From Turritopsis dohrnii (Eukaryota > Cnidaria > Hydrozoa > Anthoathecata > Oceaniidae), in assembly GCA_027922465.2 (NCBI GenBank), contig BQMF02000281.1, positions 496,001 to 560,000 of the forward strand: DNA of 64,000 nt. Reading direction: 5' to 3'. The translations under genes were made by a program, and so were the position numbers. Numbering within the stretch: position 1 is the stretch's first letter; every line of letters begins with the position of its first letter. Shown here in pieces: positions 52,238 through 64,000 of this stretch. The notes below the pieces were generated by a model that made no database searches, had not been told where the DNA came from, and worked only from the letters and a program-made list of their open reading frames with translations.

Positions 52238-52884
52238 CTTAAAGGAGTGGTATCGTCATTTCAAATTTTATGACAAATTTTAGTTTAAAAAATGTATAGT
52301 TAACCTGCGTTAAAGCTTTTTAAAAAAACGTTTTACTTCCGAAGATATTGAGTTTTTAATTTTTTTATAAACCCCCGTCTTTTTTTCTGATGAAAAGCGT
52401 GTGACGTCATTGAAGAAGTTTCATTTATTTTTACTTGTTATGTCAGTGCAAAGGAGCGTATTAGTTTCTCATGTTTTCAAAAGTTATGAGGGAGAATTCA
52501 AGTGAAGAGGAATCAGATGTTCTCAGCGCGAAGATGAAGAATGTAGTAATGAGTTTTATTCAAGGATTTCACAGAGAATTTTAGCGGTTTGAGCAATATG
52601 GTTTTGACCCAGTTGCTGTAAAGAACATGAAAAAGTCCGGATAATGATTTTTATGACGAAAATGCTTTACCGGAGAGAGTGGCAACAAACAGTGATGCAA
52701 ATGTGTTGCAAAGAAGTTTATGCGATCGAAGACGATAAGTTTCAAAATAATTTTTTGTACAAATCAAAACGAAAAAAAACAAGATGCCCTTGCAGGCATA
52801 AGGATTTCTGCAAAACCAGCTGAAGTATGAAAAAAGAAAGACTATGATTGACATTCTTGAAATTTAAGAAAGGTTTAATCATTT

Positions 52885-55200
52885 CCGCAGATCATGTACT
52901 CCCCAAAAATCTGGAAAAAACATAATTTTCACTATGCAAAACTTTATACCAATAAACACCAATAAACTTGATTATACCCGAATAAAGTAATGTTCCTTAT
53001 TTTGTTGGTACGAAATGATATAATAATAATAATAACAATAATAATAATAACGGTTTATATTTCAGTTCCAAAGTTTTACATTTGGCTAATTCTACTGAAA
53101 TAGCGAAAGACATATTAAGGATTCAGTGATCAATTCAGATAAAACAATGTAAGTTAATGTAAATGCCTACCATCCTAATAGAATTCCTAATTCACAAGCA
53201 CAAAAAGGAAAGTGTAGATTTTAATGATGCAAAATACATCATACAAAATGTACTCCCAAAAACCTGGAAAAAACATTATTGTCACTATGCAAAACTTAAT
53301 TAACCAATAAACTTGATCATATCTGAATGACATAAAGTTCATTTTGTTGGTACGAAATGATATTAAGGATTCAGTGGTCAATTCAGATAAGACAATGAGT
53401 ATGCATGTAAATCAATGTAAATGTTATGAATGTAATGTCTTGTCAATCTTCCTAACAGAATTCCTAATTCACAAGGACAAAAAGGAAAGCGCAGATTTTA
53501 ATGATACTAAATACATCTATATATACATACAAAATCAACAAACATAACTGAAAACAGAACTTTGTGCTTTAATTTGAGTAACAATATGTCATTGCTATCT
53601 TTTTTAATTTAGAAACATGCATTACCTGAACTAAATTTCATGAAAAGATTATAAAAATTTATTCAGACACTCAAAAAACGTTAAATTTTTAATTACGTAT
53701 ACATGCCAGGGCATTATGAAAGCATAACTGACACAATACGAAACTTACGTTAACTCCCAATAAACTTAATGAACAAAATAATCAAATTTATATGCTTTCA
53801 GATATCACTGTGATTACATATGTACGGTCAATCTTCCTAATTATGAAAAGACTTCCCAAACACAAGAAGTAAACAAAGATTAGGACTATGAAAAATATGA
53901 CCTAAACTATAACTGAAAACAGAAATTTGCGTTGTTAAAAGATGTCCAGTATTTAGAATTTACAGACAATCAAGGTAAGTTTCAATTTGCTATCGTAAAT
54001 AGTAAGTCCCCATTCCTTTCTCAGGACATTGATAATACAGCCAAGAACTATACAAGTATATAAGCTGAATAAGCTAGGGAAACATCAAACATAAAATGAG
54101 ATGCACAGGCAGGAGGGTAGACAGAACATTCTTGTATGTTGTTAGAGCTGAAGAGGAAACTGAGCTGAGCTGTATGTATCCAGAGCTTAAAAAGCACTAC
54201 AGCCCACACATGAAACAAACGGTATTTTGTATCTAGAAAGGCTTAAAAGAATCCCAGACATTTTCCAAAAAATAAAAGTTGCACACACTGTTTTTACGAA
54301 ACATTGAGAACTTGTTTTTAAAAAGGAATGAACGCAGTAGAGTCATTGTAAGATAATTATAAATTTCTATCCTTTACTTTTGCTTTTGAAAGTGTAAATC
54401 TTCTTTTAAATCTATTCAGTATTGATCAATCAATGTGGGTTTCTTCGGTTTCTTCTGCCATTATGCAAACGGCGTGCAAACGTAAAGTCGAAAAATACCC
54501 GGATGATCACATGGCGGAAATCAAGCCAATAAACTGTCGCTATTGAAGTTAAGGTGGCTATATTAGCACCCTTTCGTAGAAATCGGGCATTATGCACCAA
54601 TTACGATTGAGACGGCTTTTTTATGAACCAATGAAATTTAAGAAACAAAAATGCGTATGTTTGGACAGTAAGATGAAAAAAAAATTCAGAACAAGATGCC
54701 CTATCGGGCAGAAGGATTTCTGCAAAATCGAAGAAGAAAATGAGCTTTTCTTTATGTCATTCTTTAGCTTTTCATAAGAAACTGTTTGTACAATCAAGCT
54801 GAATGGTTATTACTGAAAAATATATAGCTGTCATTACAAAAAAGAAAGACTATGACATTCTTGAAATCTAAGAAAATTTTAATCTGCAATATATATTTAT
54901 TAAATTTCTGATCATCATGTACTCCCCAAAAATCTGGAAAAAACATAATTGTCACTATGCAAAACTTAATTAACCAATAAACTTTATTTTTTTGGTACGA
55001 AATGATATTAAGGATTCAGTGATCAATTCAAATAAGACAACGAGTATGCATGTAAATCAATGTAAATGTTATGAATTTAATGTCTTGTCAATCTTCCAAA
55101 CAGAATTTCTAATTCACAAGGACAAAAAGGAAAGCGTAGATTTTAATGATAATAAATACATCTATATATACATACAAAATCAACATACAATGTAAATACA
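52885..55200 (+). repeat. Three copies of a ~250-bp segment
   Basis: The words TGTACTCCCCAAAAA(T/C)CTGG, ATTAAGGATTCAGTG(A/G)TCAA and TTCACAAG(C/G)ACAAAAAGGAAA occur near 52890-53230, 53250-53540 and 54915-55180, in part in the same order. 54540-54700 and 55205-55350 form another near-identical pair (CAATAAACTGTCGCTATTGA). Small frames here are artefacts. Confidence 0.7.
53019..53105 (-). mobile_element. LINE 3' tail fragment
   Basis: (AAT)n followed by TTTATATTTCAGTTCCAA...TACTGAAATAGCG, the same 3' UTR end and tail as the LINE at 15921. It is an extreme 5' truncation. Confidence 0.7.
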
Positions 55201-56178
55201 ATAAACTGTCGCTATTGAAGTTAAGGTGGCTATATTAGCACCCTTTCGTAGAAATCGGGCATTATGCACCAATCACAATTGAGACGGCTTTTTTATGAAC
55301 CAATGAAATTTAAGAAACAAAAATGCGTAGGTTTGGACAGTAAGATGATAAAAAACCCCAGAAAAACACGGACGATCGTAAAGTATTTCTTGCTTACGCA
55401 GAAATCCAAAAAATACATGCAATATTGAGTTGATCATTGATCGTAGTAAAATTTATATATTGAAAGTTAACGTTTTTCTAATTTTTCCGTTTTCCGTGCA
55501 GGAGTTCAAGAATCAATAGCTCATTCTATGAAAACAATAATGAAATAATCGGTGAAACGGAATATTATTCAAATGCCCAGTTCAAAGAGAAACACGAAAA
55601 CAAAAATCGAAAAAACACTTGCACACAGAAAGTAAAAGTTCACCTATGTATAACGAAAAGTGTAGATAAAACATTAAAGTAAAACTCCTTATAACATGTT
55701 TACCATCAAATTTCTTCCAAAACATGATTCTTTAAAATATAAGTGACATAAAGATGGAAGATTGGCCTCGCTTCAACTTTGAAATTCATATTTTTTTTAA
55801 ATATGAATTTTAGGTTATCTAAACAAACTAATGTTCTGTCCTTTGGTTGAGTCACTGTCACATCCCACAGCAGCACAAATAACCATGTTTTTCATTAGAT
55901 TTAAAAAAAATACTTAGTTATTGCTTGAATTTCAAAGAATACTTGCTCGATTTGAATGCAAAACATCGCATCAACACTGAATATAACTTCTTCAATGACG
56001 TCACATAATTATTACTAATTTATTCAGGGTTTTAAGCCTATGTTTTAAAGTGGCATTTTACAGCGAAAAAAAGACTTTTTTTTCCAAATTAAATTTATTT
56101 TGTAGTATCTACATTAAAACAAGGGATATACGAAAAAAAAAATTTTTTTCAAATTTTTATGAAACCACTCCTTTAAAG

Positions 56179-57270
56179 ATTTTTGTAGGTGCAGAGTAAT
56201 TTTTTTTCATTCTTTGATGTGATTAAAAGACAAATATCTGGTTTTTAAATTGTCCCCTCACTTTGCACAGTTTGACATTTTTTGATGTCATCAGCTGCTT
56301 GTCTAATACATTATAATAGACATTTTATAATTGTATAATAAGATAGCTTAAATTCAAAGAAGTTCATTTTGTACACGAGGGATAAGCAAAAATCATTAAT
56401 CTTGGCATTAAAATATAATGTTCCCCACAAATACTTTTGTGGTTTTCGGATAATCTTTTTATTTTGAATCGCTATAATTGTAATGTTGTATTCCTTGACC
56501 CCAGTAAAAGGATATATTTAGTTCAAATTCCATGTTTTTTTTATTGAATGACGCGCAAGAACCATAATCTAACCGTTCCTACGCAGTTCTCACAGTTGTT
56601 TTCCAACTGCGGTTGAGATAAAAATTCCCCAACACAATTACCGAAACTAGATGGCGGTTCCCAGAAAACTTACTTTCCTCTATTTCGTATTCATCAATTT
56701 CCGCATTATATCTATGTTGTCTCGAAACAGGCGCTGTTACGAACGTTTTCACTAAACTATATGTTTATCGATCTAAATTTCATAAAAGTTAAGAAGGAAA
56801 CGAAACCCACTTTGAAAAAACTTTCATATACAACGATGTCATTGTTTCCACAAAAAGGCACTTGGCTTAAAGATTTTAGAACGTGTCACAATGGTATTAC
56901 TAGTTTTGCCAAGGTTTGAACACGTCTGAAAATACTGCAAAATGATTTTATATAGGGGAATCCTTTATAAAAAATTGAAGAAGTTTAGTTAAATATGAAA
57001 ATGACTGATGGAAGTTTTTATAAGAATTGAAAAATTTTAAAAATTTTAAAAATTTTATCCAAATTTGGCCCAAACTTTCAAAGTCGCTGTGATTACTTTA
57101 TCTTGAGTTGAAAATTCTTTGGATTCCTTTTTCAGTTCGTGGCCCCTGACAGTTTTCAAGTTTTTGCGTTCCTTCCTACTTCGTTTTTATATAATTACAC
57201 GTTCTGATTAAAGAGCATTTAACTAAGTAGAAAGTAGAATTATACAGCAATTTTGAGAAATATAGCTATA
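56179..57270. other. No gene recognised
   Basis: No family-like frame. A segment near 56200-56310 is an inverted relative of about 35235-35300 (shared AGCTGATGACATCAAAAA). Confidence 0.4.
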
Positions 57271-57718
57271 CCAGACGCCAAGGCGACGTTGCTCGCCGCC
57301 AATGTACAGCCTGCGTTGAGTTCATGAAAAAGAAAATTAAGAAATTGATAACGGAAAGTGAACCCATGTGATAAAGCTCGAAAAGATGATCAACAAAATG
57401 TATGAGATCGTTTTGCTACGACCAACTGGTACAGAGATATCATCAATAAAAGATTTTGATGACGCCAATGACCTATCCCCCAAAAAATTTAGGCCCAAAA
57501 CTCACCCCATCAGTTGTATCACGGACCGCAAAAAACGTCAGGTATCTCTATTGGTTACCTAGATAATTTTCCATTAACGTCGCATTCGACTTCGGTCTCA
57601 CTGCATTGGTTTCTGATAGACTTAGCACACAAGAAGAGAAATAATTTCACATCAGCCATTTTGCGTGACAGACAGACAAACAAGCAAACAGACAGAGAAT
57701 CGCCTATTAATATATAGA
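57271..57718 (-). mobile_element. Short non-autonomous Helitron, minus strand
   Basis: Read on the minus strand it begins TCTATATATTAATAGGCGAT (57718 downward) after an A, and ends ...GCCTTGGCGTCTGG (CTGG at 57271-57274) followed by T. The same termini occur at 8699-9567. The interior contains a diverged piece of the 565-bp array unit. Confidence 0.8.
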
Positions 57719-60179
57719 TCATTTTGCACTTACCAATGTTGTAAAAATTGCAACGTCTCTTCCTAATTTGAGCTATTTACCAAAATAAGATGGGCGGACA
57801 ATGTTAATATAAGATTTTATTCAACTATAACATATGTGTGCAAAACCAGTGCAAAACGTTTTAAACAGACAGATAGGTTGATAACAGGTTATCGCTTTAT
57901 TATTTTGTTATTGAATAGGATGGACCTTCTCCGAGTACATTGCTAAAGTTCACTGTGATTCACTGGTCAGATGTATGCCTATACCTACTAAGGAGACAAC
58001 GAACCAGCAAACACAAAAAGCACAAGATGGAACTCTCAATAAATTTATACAATTTCATTTAAGGTAGTTTTGTTAGCTCAGAATATTTCAGTTAAGTATT
58101 GTTTGTTAAAGAGTTTGCGCGCGAATTTGCTACCAGCAAAAAACACTTGCACTTGGAGGAAATTGTGTACATTTATGATAATATTTCCAATTGTGATAGA
58201 GCACACCGTTTCAAATTACCAATCTTGAAATGACTTATAGTTTAGTGATTTGTTAAGCAATATTATCAATATTTTCATGCATGTTACTGATGAGAAAACA
58301 CGCACCAAGATTTAGGCCCAAAACTTGAACACCATAGCATAACAGTTAAATTTAGCCTATGAGTCAGTGAGATCATAACTTCATAATCGGACCTTTGACA
58401 AAATAAGGTAAAATACTTTGTCACGAGGTCCCAGACTACCGCACATCAAAACATAATTTAATGATACGTCATTATGACTTTACTATGCCAAAATTTATAA
58501 AATTTCTTATAATCTATAATGATAATGTGCTTCTCGAGGTTTCACTTCGCCACAAATGAGTTTAACATTTGAACTCACGGCGATTGCCTTTAATTGACAA
58601 AAAGTATGAGACTACGCAATTGTCATAATACTTTGTCAACTTGCAATCTAAAGAGCTTTGATTTGAAAAAGTGAAAGCACCATAATTGCCAGCAAAATCC
58701 CAATCGCAATAACGTCTACACAGCTAAAAGTATTTTGTCGGAATTTTAGTTTCAAAATTTCGTTCGTCAATGAATTGTGCGAACAAGACCCTCTTTATTC
58801 ATATTGCCCTTTCGATGAAGATGGTCATGCGTAGTAAGAAACATAAATTTTGTCCCTACCGAGAGGGTGTAAATATCGCAAAATGCGATAAAAATTTAAA
58901 AAATCAAATAGTTGAAGCAACTATTTCTTTGAACTCTACCTGTCCGAATAAAGGAAACAAACAGAACTATTTTGAGAAATTCCATCTTTGAAAAAGTGAA
59001 ACACAAAAACTCTTTCACGAATTAAGATGAATAATTCAGATATGATTATTTGAAAAAAACCCTGCAGATATTCAAAATATTTTTCAAAAATCAAAAAACA
59101 TTACGACGAAGTTTACCATGTAAATATATGACGTATTGATGCCCATTTTAAAATCTACAGTGGCAGTCTGATTATTCGAACACTGACAGGGTACGAAAAA
59201 TTGTTCAGTGTGCATATGCGAAAATTAAGAATAAATCAATTGAGATGAGTGCATTTATACAAAAAAGACACAACATTGTTATAAAATTATGTGATAAACA
59301 CTTTTTTCACTTCGGTTTTTGAATTACGATCTGCATATAATCAGTATATATACGATGGTAAAGTATCTCTTTTTTATGCTGAAATCCTTAAAAGTTCTCA
59401 ACAGTTACCGAGAAACGATCAGTTAAGCGTGACTAAAATATACCGATACTGAATTCAACACTCAGTGTTTAGAAAAATAATTTTTGAGATAAATAAATAA
59501 ATAAAAATTTATCGCTTTCTTTAAATAGAAATTCAATTTGAAATGCATTTCTGAAAACATGTAAACAATTTTATATTTACATTAATGATAATAAAATAAA
59601 GTGTGGGTGATCTGTCTTGGTCGTAAATACTTGTGTCATTTCAAATAATGTTAATGTTATCAACATAATTTCTTATAGCGCATAGAGAACATCTAGAGAC
59701 CTACAATGAGTTACTTACTTTGAACAATAGTTTTATAAAAAACTATTATCGAGCACAAAATATTAATGTTTATAAAATTTCAAAGTCATTTGTAGCGCTA
59801 ATGAACTTACCCCGCTATCATTTACGACTAACTCATTATTATTTATCACATTGGATAAAAAGAACTCATCATACAGCTCCTTTACTGAAAAATTAATTTA
59901 CAAAATGATAAACAGAAAGTGCATCAGTGTTGAACTCACCCCTTCGTCAATGATGCAGACCATAAAAATGCCAGTTATTTTTTTAGAAGTTCTAGAAATG
60001 TTTTCCAAATAACTTCGAGTCTAATTTATGAGCCAATGTAGTGGTTCCCCAGATTTAAAAGCCCCACTTAAACAGACATAACCTAGATAAAACATAAAAC
60101 ATAAAACATTTTTCCTAGTTTGCAATCAACACTGGAGCGCAGAATGTTTTACTTGGAGATCTGAAACCCATCAAAAATA
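57719..60179. other. No gene recognised
   Basis: AT-rich. The plus frame at 58770-58991 has scattered cysteines but no family resemblance. ACAGGGTACGAAAAATTGTTCA near 59186 resembles 5226-5245. Confidence 0.4.
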
Positions 60180-60574
60180 AAAAATACGCGCTGTGCATCT
60201 ATTGATTGTGGGCGGCGTGCGACACAACACAAGCTGAACATGGGTGGCGAGCGACGCTTCCTTGGCATCTAGTCTTATTATACTAATTCGCATTTGTGTG
60301 TCACACTTTTATTTTAGAGAGTGATATATTTAACTAAATTTTACGTAGGATTTCCCATATTGTTCGCGTAAAACCACGTAGAGGCTAGAATGCTTTTATC
60401 TCTGTAATGACGTCAGATTCCACTGTATCATTGATTTGACGTCAGTTTCTATTTTATCAGTACTGCATGCAACAACCGGTAAAGTTTTTGCCAGAAATGT
60501 ATGTTGGTTGCGAGCGGCGTGCGACACAACGCAAGCTGAACATGGGTGGCGAGCGACGCCGCCTTGGCGCCTAA
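60180..60574 (+). mobile_element. Two clustered Helitron 3' ends
   Basis: GGTGGCGAGCGACGC... followed by CCTTGGCATCTAG ends at 60272. A second copy ends GCCGCCTTGGCGCCTAA at 60574. Both show the hairpin-like GC stretch and CTRR end of the Helitron at 9567. Between them lies the dispersed repeat matched by 13560-13700. The 5' ends were not placed. Confidence 0.6.
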
Positions 60575-61800
60575 TAATATATAACGGGTTTTAGTTTTAA
60601 AAATGACGTCTAAAAAAATGGCAACAAAATCACAGAACGATGTTTAGAGAGCGCATCCATCTGATCTGAAAAATACCATAACTAGTACCGAGATTTCGGC
60701 GATCAAACATCATAGCCCTGTTCATCAATGTTGCGGACCCTCAAAAATGCAGTTATCGAGATATCTTCCGAAAAGCGCCTTGTTCGATTCGAGATGCAAT
60801 ACAATGGTTCCCCGTGATTAAAAAATGTAACGTCAAAATGGAAAAAAGTGCTCCTCACCCTTTTAATTAATTCCAGATAAAGCATTTTTGCGTATTCATT
60901 ATCAACACTGCACCTCTGAACGTAAACATCTTCTTACTCGGAAGATCTGAAACACATAGAAAATACTCATAGTAAGTCCTTTCACGATACGATAATGAAA
61001 GAAATTGTGCGTACATGAAAACAACAGAAAGATTGAAATTGTCGCTTTTCAAATCAGGAAATGAAAACTTGGTGGCAAACGAGCGTTGCTATCGTTTCTT
61101 GATCTCGCGAACAATCAAAACATTTGAAACGATCAAAATGCAATGTAAAGGTATCTCTCCTTATACTAATCGTAGAAAAATATTAACGCACTATTATGAA
61201 GAAGTGACTGCAAAGACGACCCGAAATTTGAGAGAGTGAAAGCGTGAAAAAAGCGGATACACAGCGCATATAAGTATATAGATAAGTGCTTCGCACATCA
61301 ATTTGAGTATTCCCTATAACAACATGTACATCAATGTTTTATGCCAAAACATTAGGTATGAAAGCATCGGTAACAGTGATAGACATATAAATCGTCACTG
61401 AACCAATATATTTTGCTTAAATGAGCAGCATTTATAAGGAATTATGTTTTTGTTGTCATTATGCCAAATCTACTTGAAGCAGACACTAGAAAATGCATTT
61501 TGTGGCTTGAGTTTGCCACTGATATGCGTAATATTTGAACTCACAAATTTTGATTGTTATCATAATTTATAATAGTTACTACCAAAACAAAGCAACTAAT
61601 TGCGAAGTTTGTTGTAATTGCGAAGTGTTTCAAGTATAATTACGCCTATATTAAGCAATTTATTTGATTTATTTAATACTGCACCAGATTCGGCTTCATA
61701 ATGGCGTCATCTAAAATACTTCAATTAGCCGTTAACATAATATTTAATAAAACGTAACTTTATATGATTTTGCGCATGCTCAACTCTATTGTACTCTAGG
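60575..61800. repeat. Diverged relatives of the 565-bp array, then spacer
   Basis: 60595-61270 matches 35640-36790 in segments (TTCCGAAAAGCGCCTT, GGAAGATCTGAAACAC, GCGAACAATCAAAACATTTG). After about 61280 no repeat or gene was recognised up to the promoter at 61808. Confidence 0.55.
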
Positions 61801-61807
61801 ATTGGTC

Positions 61808-61815
61808 TATAAATA
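61808..61815 (+). promoter_or_regulatory. TATA box of cysteine-rich gene
   Basis: TATAAATA lies 81 bp before the start codon at 61889. This places the transcription start near 61840 and leaves a 5' UTR of about 50 bases. Confidence 0.6.
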
Positions 61816-61888
61816 CTGCAATCTCTAGATTTCCACTTCAGTTTGAAGGCAATTTGAGACAAAACAAGTTTAAATTTAAAAGATAAAC

Positions 61889-62411
61889 ATGCAGGTAAAG
61901 TTCAATTTATTTTAATGTTCAAAGGACATGACTAGCAACTAACTGAATGTACCATGCAGTCTATTTCATGTTTTTGCAGGTTATATTACTTTTTTGGCTT
62001 TTATCTTTGGTTGCCGTCGTGAGCTCTGCACCGGCGAAGGCCACAGTCTCTCAGAACATAAAAGTGATCGAATCACCAAAAAAGAAAGTCATCAATGATG
62101 CTCAACCATCAATCAACATGAATACTACATATGTTAATACAACACAAATTCAACCAAAACCTCAATCTATATTTGAAGACAAGGAGTTTCAGAAGGCGGT
62201 GTTTCCATTGGCCAGTTACTTTTATAAGAAATTTTTACTGCTGAAGAAAGGCGATGAAGTTGATATACGTCATGCTCAAAAGAATGTGTCACGTTGGCAT
62301 GGAGAGGAAACATGTCCAAGTGCATGTATAACGTTTTGCCGACAAGTTGGCTGTATTATTTGCTTAGGAGCTACTCAATGTTTGCTACATCAATATGAAT
62401 GCTGCCCTTAA
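61889..62411 (+). CDS. Secreted cysteine-rich protein, two exons
   Basis: Exon 1 codes only ATGCAG (61889-61894). An 85-bp intron (GTAAAG ... TTTTTGCAG, 61895-61979) follows, and exon 2 runs 61980-62411 (TAA included), 145 residues. Splicing gives a clean signal peptide starting MQVILLFWLLSLVAVVSSAP; the unspliced frame from 61947 would add a poorer N-terminus. The middle is basic and polar with two NTT/NTTQ sites. The C-terminus holds eight cysteines in the order C-x3-C-x3-C-x4-C-x2-C-x5-C-x6-CC. Signal peptide, pro-region and compact Cys-rich end suggest a processed peptide such as a defence peptide, venom-like peptide or secreted ligand. The family is not recognised. ATTAAA at 62540 could be the poly(A) signal. 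Confidence 0.7.
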
Positions 62412-62639
62412 TGAAATCATATAGATACTATCATTATCCAACAAATTTCTGACTGTCTTCATTACTCATATATACATTCGTATATATACAAAATTGCTTG
62501 CTTAACAATTTTCTGGTTTTCGTATTTTAATGTTTTACAATTAAATATATTCTATATATTTTAAATATATTTTGAAATCTTTGTGTAACGTGAATTTATC
62601 TTTTGTTTAAATATATTTTCCTCTACGCTCACTTTGATC

Positions 62640-63430
62640 ACATGACAGAAAATAAAACAAGATTCGCAAAAATGCGACTATATATTTAAAAATTATATAC
62701 TGTGTTTACATTGATAACCATAAGAAAAAATATATCATTTCGCTATGCAGCTACAATGATACAATTACCAGCAAAATAAACATTATTGACAAGTCAGCCT
62801 GATACTCAAATAAAAACGTTGTCCTTACTAATCAGGGTGGAATTGAATTTGATAACCAGAAGAAGAACTTATTTTGAACTTATTATAAACTGAAGATGGT
62901 CAAATGACAAGGTTTCACTTACAATTCTTGCTGAGGATTAAAAAGGGAATGAAAAATTACTATGGCTATTGCTACAAATTATATGACCGAAATGCGACTA
63001 ATATTTCGCCTTAACTTAATAGTTTTTTACAGAATATTAACAACTGCATCAAAATGTATGGCAATGCCATCATAATAAACATATAATCTTTATTCTTGCG
63101 GAAGCTTGAAAAGTTGCCTATCTCTTGTACCATAAAATCATGGAAAACCATGTAATTCAACGGAACAGTTCCTTTTTGTAGCTCGAGTTACTTCTTACAA
63201 CATTATACAAAAAAAGAAGGGCTTAGAATGTCAATTTATAAAATTAAATTCAAGTATTCCGAATAAACATCTCTGATACAAAAAATATGTTCTCGCAAAT
63301 TATTTCTTCAGAATAAGAACTCTTAAACATACTGTCAATGTGATGAATGACCTTCCTAATTAATCCCAAATTAAAAAATAAATAAACCGTTTGTGGTACT
63401 GTAGTGAGAATACACATCAAATCACCATAC
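62640..63430. repeat. Dispersed repeat (copy of 38850-39508)
   Basis: It shares AAATGCGACTAATATTTC, AACTGCATCAA and CATCATAATAAACATAT with the copy interrupted by the Harbinger element. No coding capacity was seen. Confidence 0.6.
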
Positions 63431-63609
63431 GTATTAGCTGAAGAGATGTTGGTTTTCTGGCTTGATTGACAACACAGGATGTGTAGTGCTTTTAATTTAC
63501 AGGCTGGAATGTGTTTTGATTTATATACGTTCCTGATAAGAAGGTAAATAAGAAGAGGTTGTTCATAATTAGGAAAATTGACAGTATAGGCCGATGAAAA
63601 TTTTATACC

Positions 63610-63826
63610 TTATCGGGGAAAAAAAGTCGGGGGTAAGTGACTAATTTTTTGGGCTAGCGACTAAAATTTTCCCCGACCAAATTTTCCCCCGACTTTTCAA
63701 CACCCGTCCAAAAATTTCACCCGATTTTTCATTTCTCCGTCCAAACATTTCCCCCGGTTTTTTTACTCCCGCCCAAAACATTTCCCCGATTTTTTAGTCG
63801 CCACCGAAACTTTTCCCCGATTTTTG
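63610..63826. repeat. Imperfect tandem repeat, CCCCGATTTTT units
   Basis: Words such as TTTCCCC(C)GATTTTT and CGCCCAAAACATTTCCCC recur roughly every 35-45 bp in degenerate form. It starts with an inverted unit (TCGGGGAAAA), giving a fold-back at the left edge. Confidence 0.6.
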
Positions 63827-63850
63827 ATAATCTCAAGTAGAGTCTATCTA

Positions 63851-64000
63851 CCCAGCAGGCACCAAACGTTATACTAACGTTAGTTTTTACGTTGTGGTAA
63901 CGTTAGTGGTTGGTTAGAATGGAAGTCTTTTCTTAATTAGCATATCGTTAAATACTTACGTTAGTATAACGTTAAATACGTACGTTAGTATAACGTTAAA
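63851..64000 (+). mobile_element. Left end of an AACGTT-rich TIR element (cut by window)
   Basis: It begins CCCAGCAGGCACCAAACGTT, matching the CCCAGCGGGCAC terminus at 1137 except for one base. It is then filled with AACGTT/ACGTTAGTATAACGTTAAA units. The right end is outside the window. Confidence 0.7.

Larger units (their letters stand above)
52238..56178. mobile_element. 3.9-kb TIR element, class unknown
   Basis: CTTAAAGGAGTGGT (52238) and its near inverse ACCACTCCTTTAAAG (56164-56178) bound the element. Further in, TGACGTCATTGAAGAAGTT (near 52412) has its inverse near 55988-56006, so the TIRs extend at least 170 bp. The interior holds tandemly duplicated segments, a LINE tail and pieces of other repeats, and no recognisable transposase. 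Confidence 0.6.

Noticed and set aside
58770..58991. Small cysteine-containing plus frame as a secreted peptide
   Set aside because: No signal peptide, irregular cysteines, no promoter context.

Overview
This is an AT-rich, intron-bearing invertebrate metazoan genome window, dominated by transposable elements, with very little host coding sequence. A phase-1 Ig-like exon that lacks a canonical Ig cysteine pair, the mix of hAT, Harbinger, ISL2EU, Helitron and LINE elements, and the low GC would all fit a cnidarian, possibly a hydrozoan. That assignment is inference; no barcode gene is present.

The centrepiece is a nearly complete Polinton/Maverick (adintovirus-like) element at about 17403-33468, bounded by terminal inverted repeats (TIRs) of about 0.87 and 0.93 kb. 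Left to right it encodes: protein-primed DNA polymerase B (-), whose probable N-terminal piece lies in another frame; a SAP-like protein (-); a retroviral-type D,D-35-E integrase (+); two unknown proteins (-); a coiled-coil/membrane protein interrupted by TAA (+); four small membrane proteins in overlapping or abutting frames (-); an 81-residue protein resembling the PPP1R15/GADD34 phosphatase-targeting domain (+); the packaging ATPase interrupted by TAG (-); the major and minor capsid proteins (-); and a conserved 387-residue protein (+) whose 3' end lies inside the TIR. I found no maturation protease. Most gene ends carry a perfect stem-loop, and four of these share a TTAC...GTAA core. This resembles the hairpin rule for transcript ends described for Mimivirus and its relatives. 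Three lesions (two nonsense codons and one frame break) suggest a fairly young but defective integrated copy.

Left of the Polinton (1-17402): two adjacent TIR elements whose bodies are saturated with a palindromic hexamer (GACGTC, TTTAAA); a two-exon start of a secreted or membrane Ig-like host gene (5432-5489 and 10046-10426), whose 4.6-kb intron holds an ISL2EU-type transposon, a pogo-like MITE and a Helitron; an ACGT-rich repeat block; a decayed OB-fold/zinc-ribbon ORF; and a 5'-truncated LINE.

Right of the Polinton (33469-64000): a tandem array of about 565-bp units; a hAT element nested in a PIF/Harbinger element, itself inside an older dispersed repeat; several TIR elements with decayed or unrecognised ORFs; Helitron copies; and a small host gene (61889-62411) with a TATA box, a six-base coding exon 1, a signal peptide and a C-terminal eight-cysteine domain. 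The window ends inside a third hexamer-rich TIR element (AACGTT). Coordinates of non-coding repeats were set by eye and may be off by a few bases.
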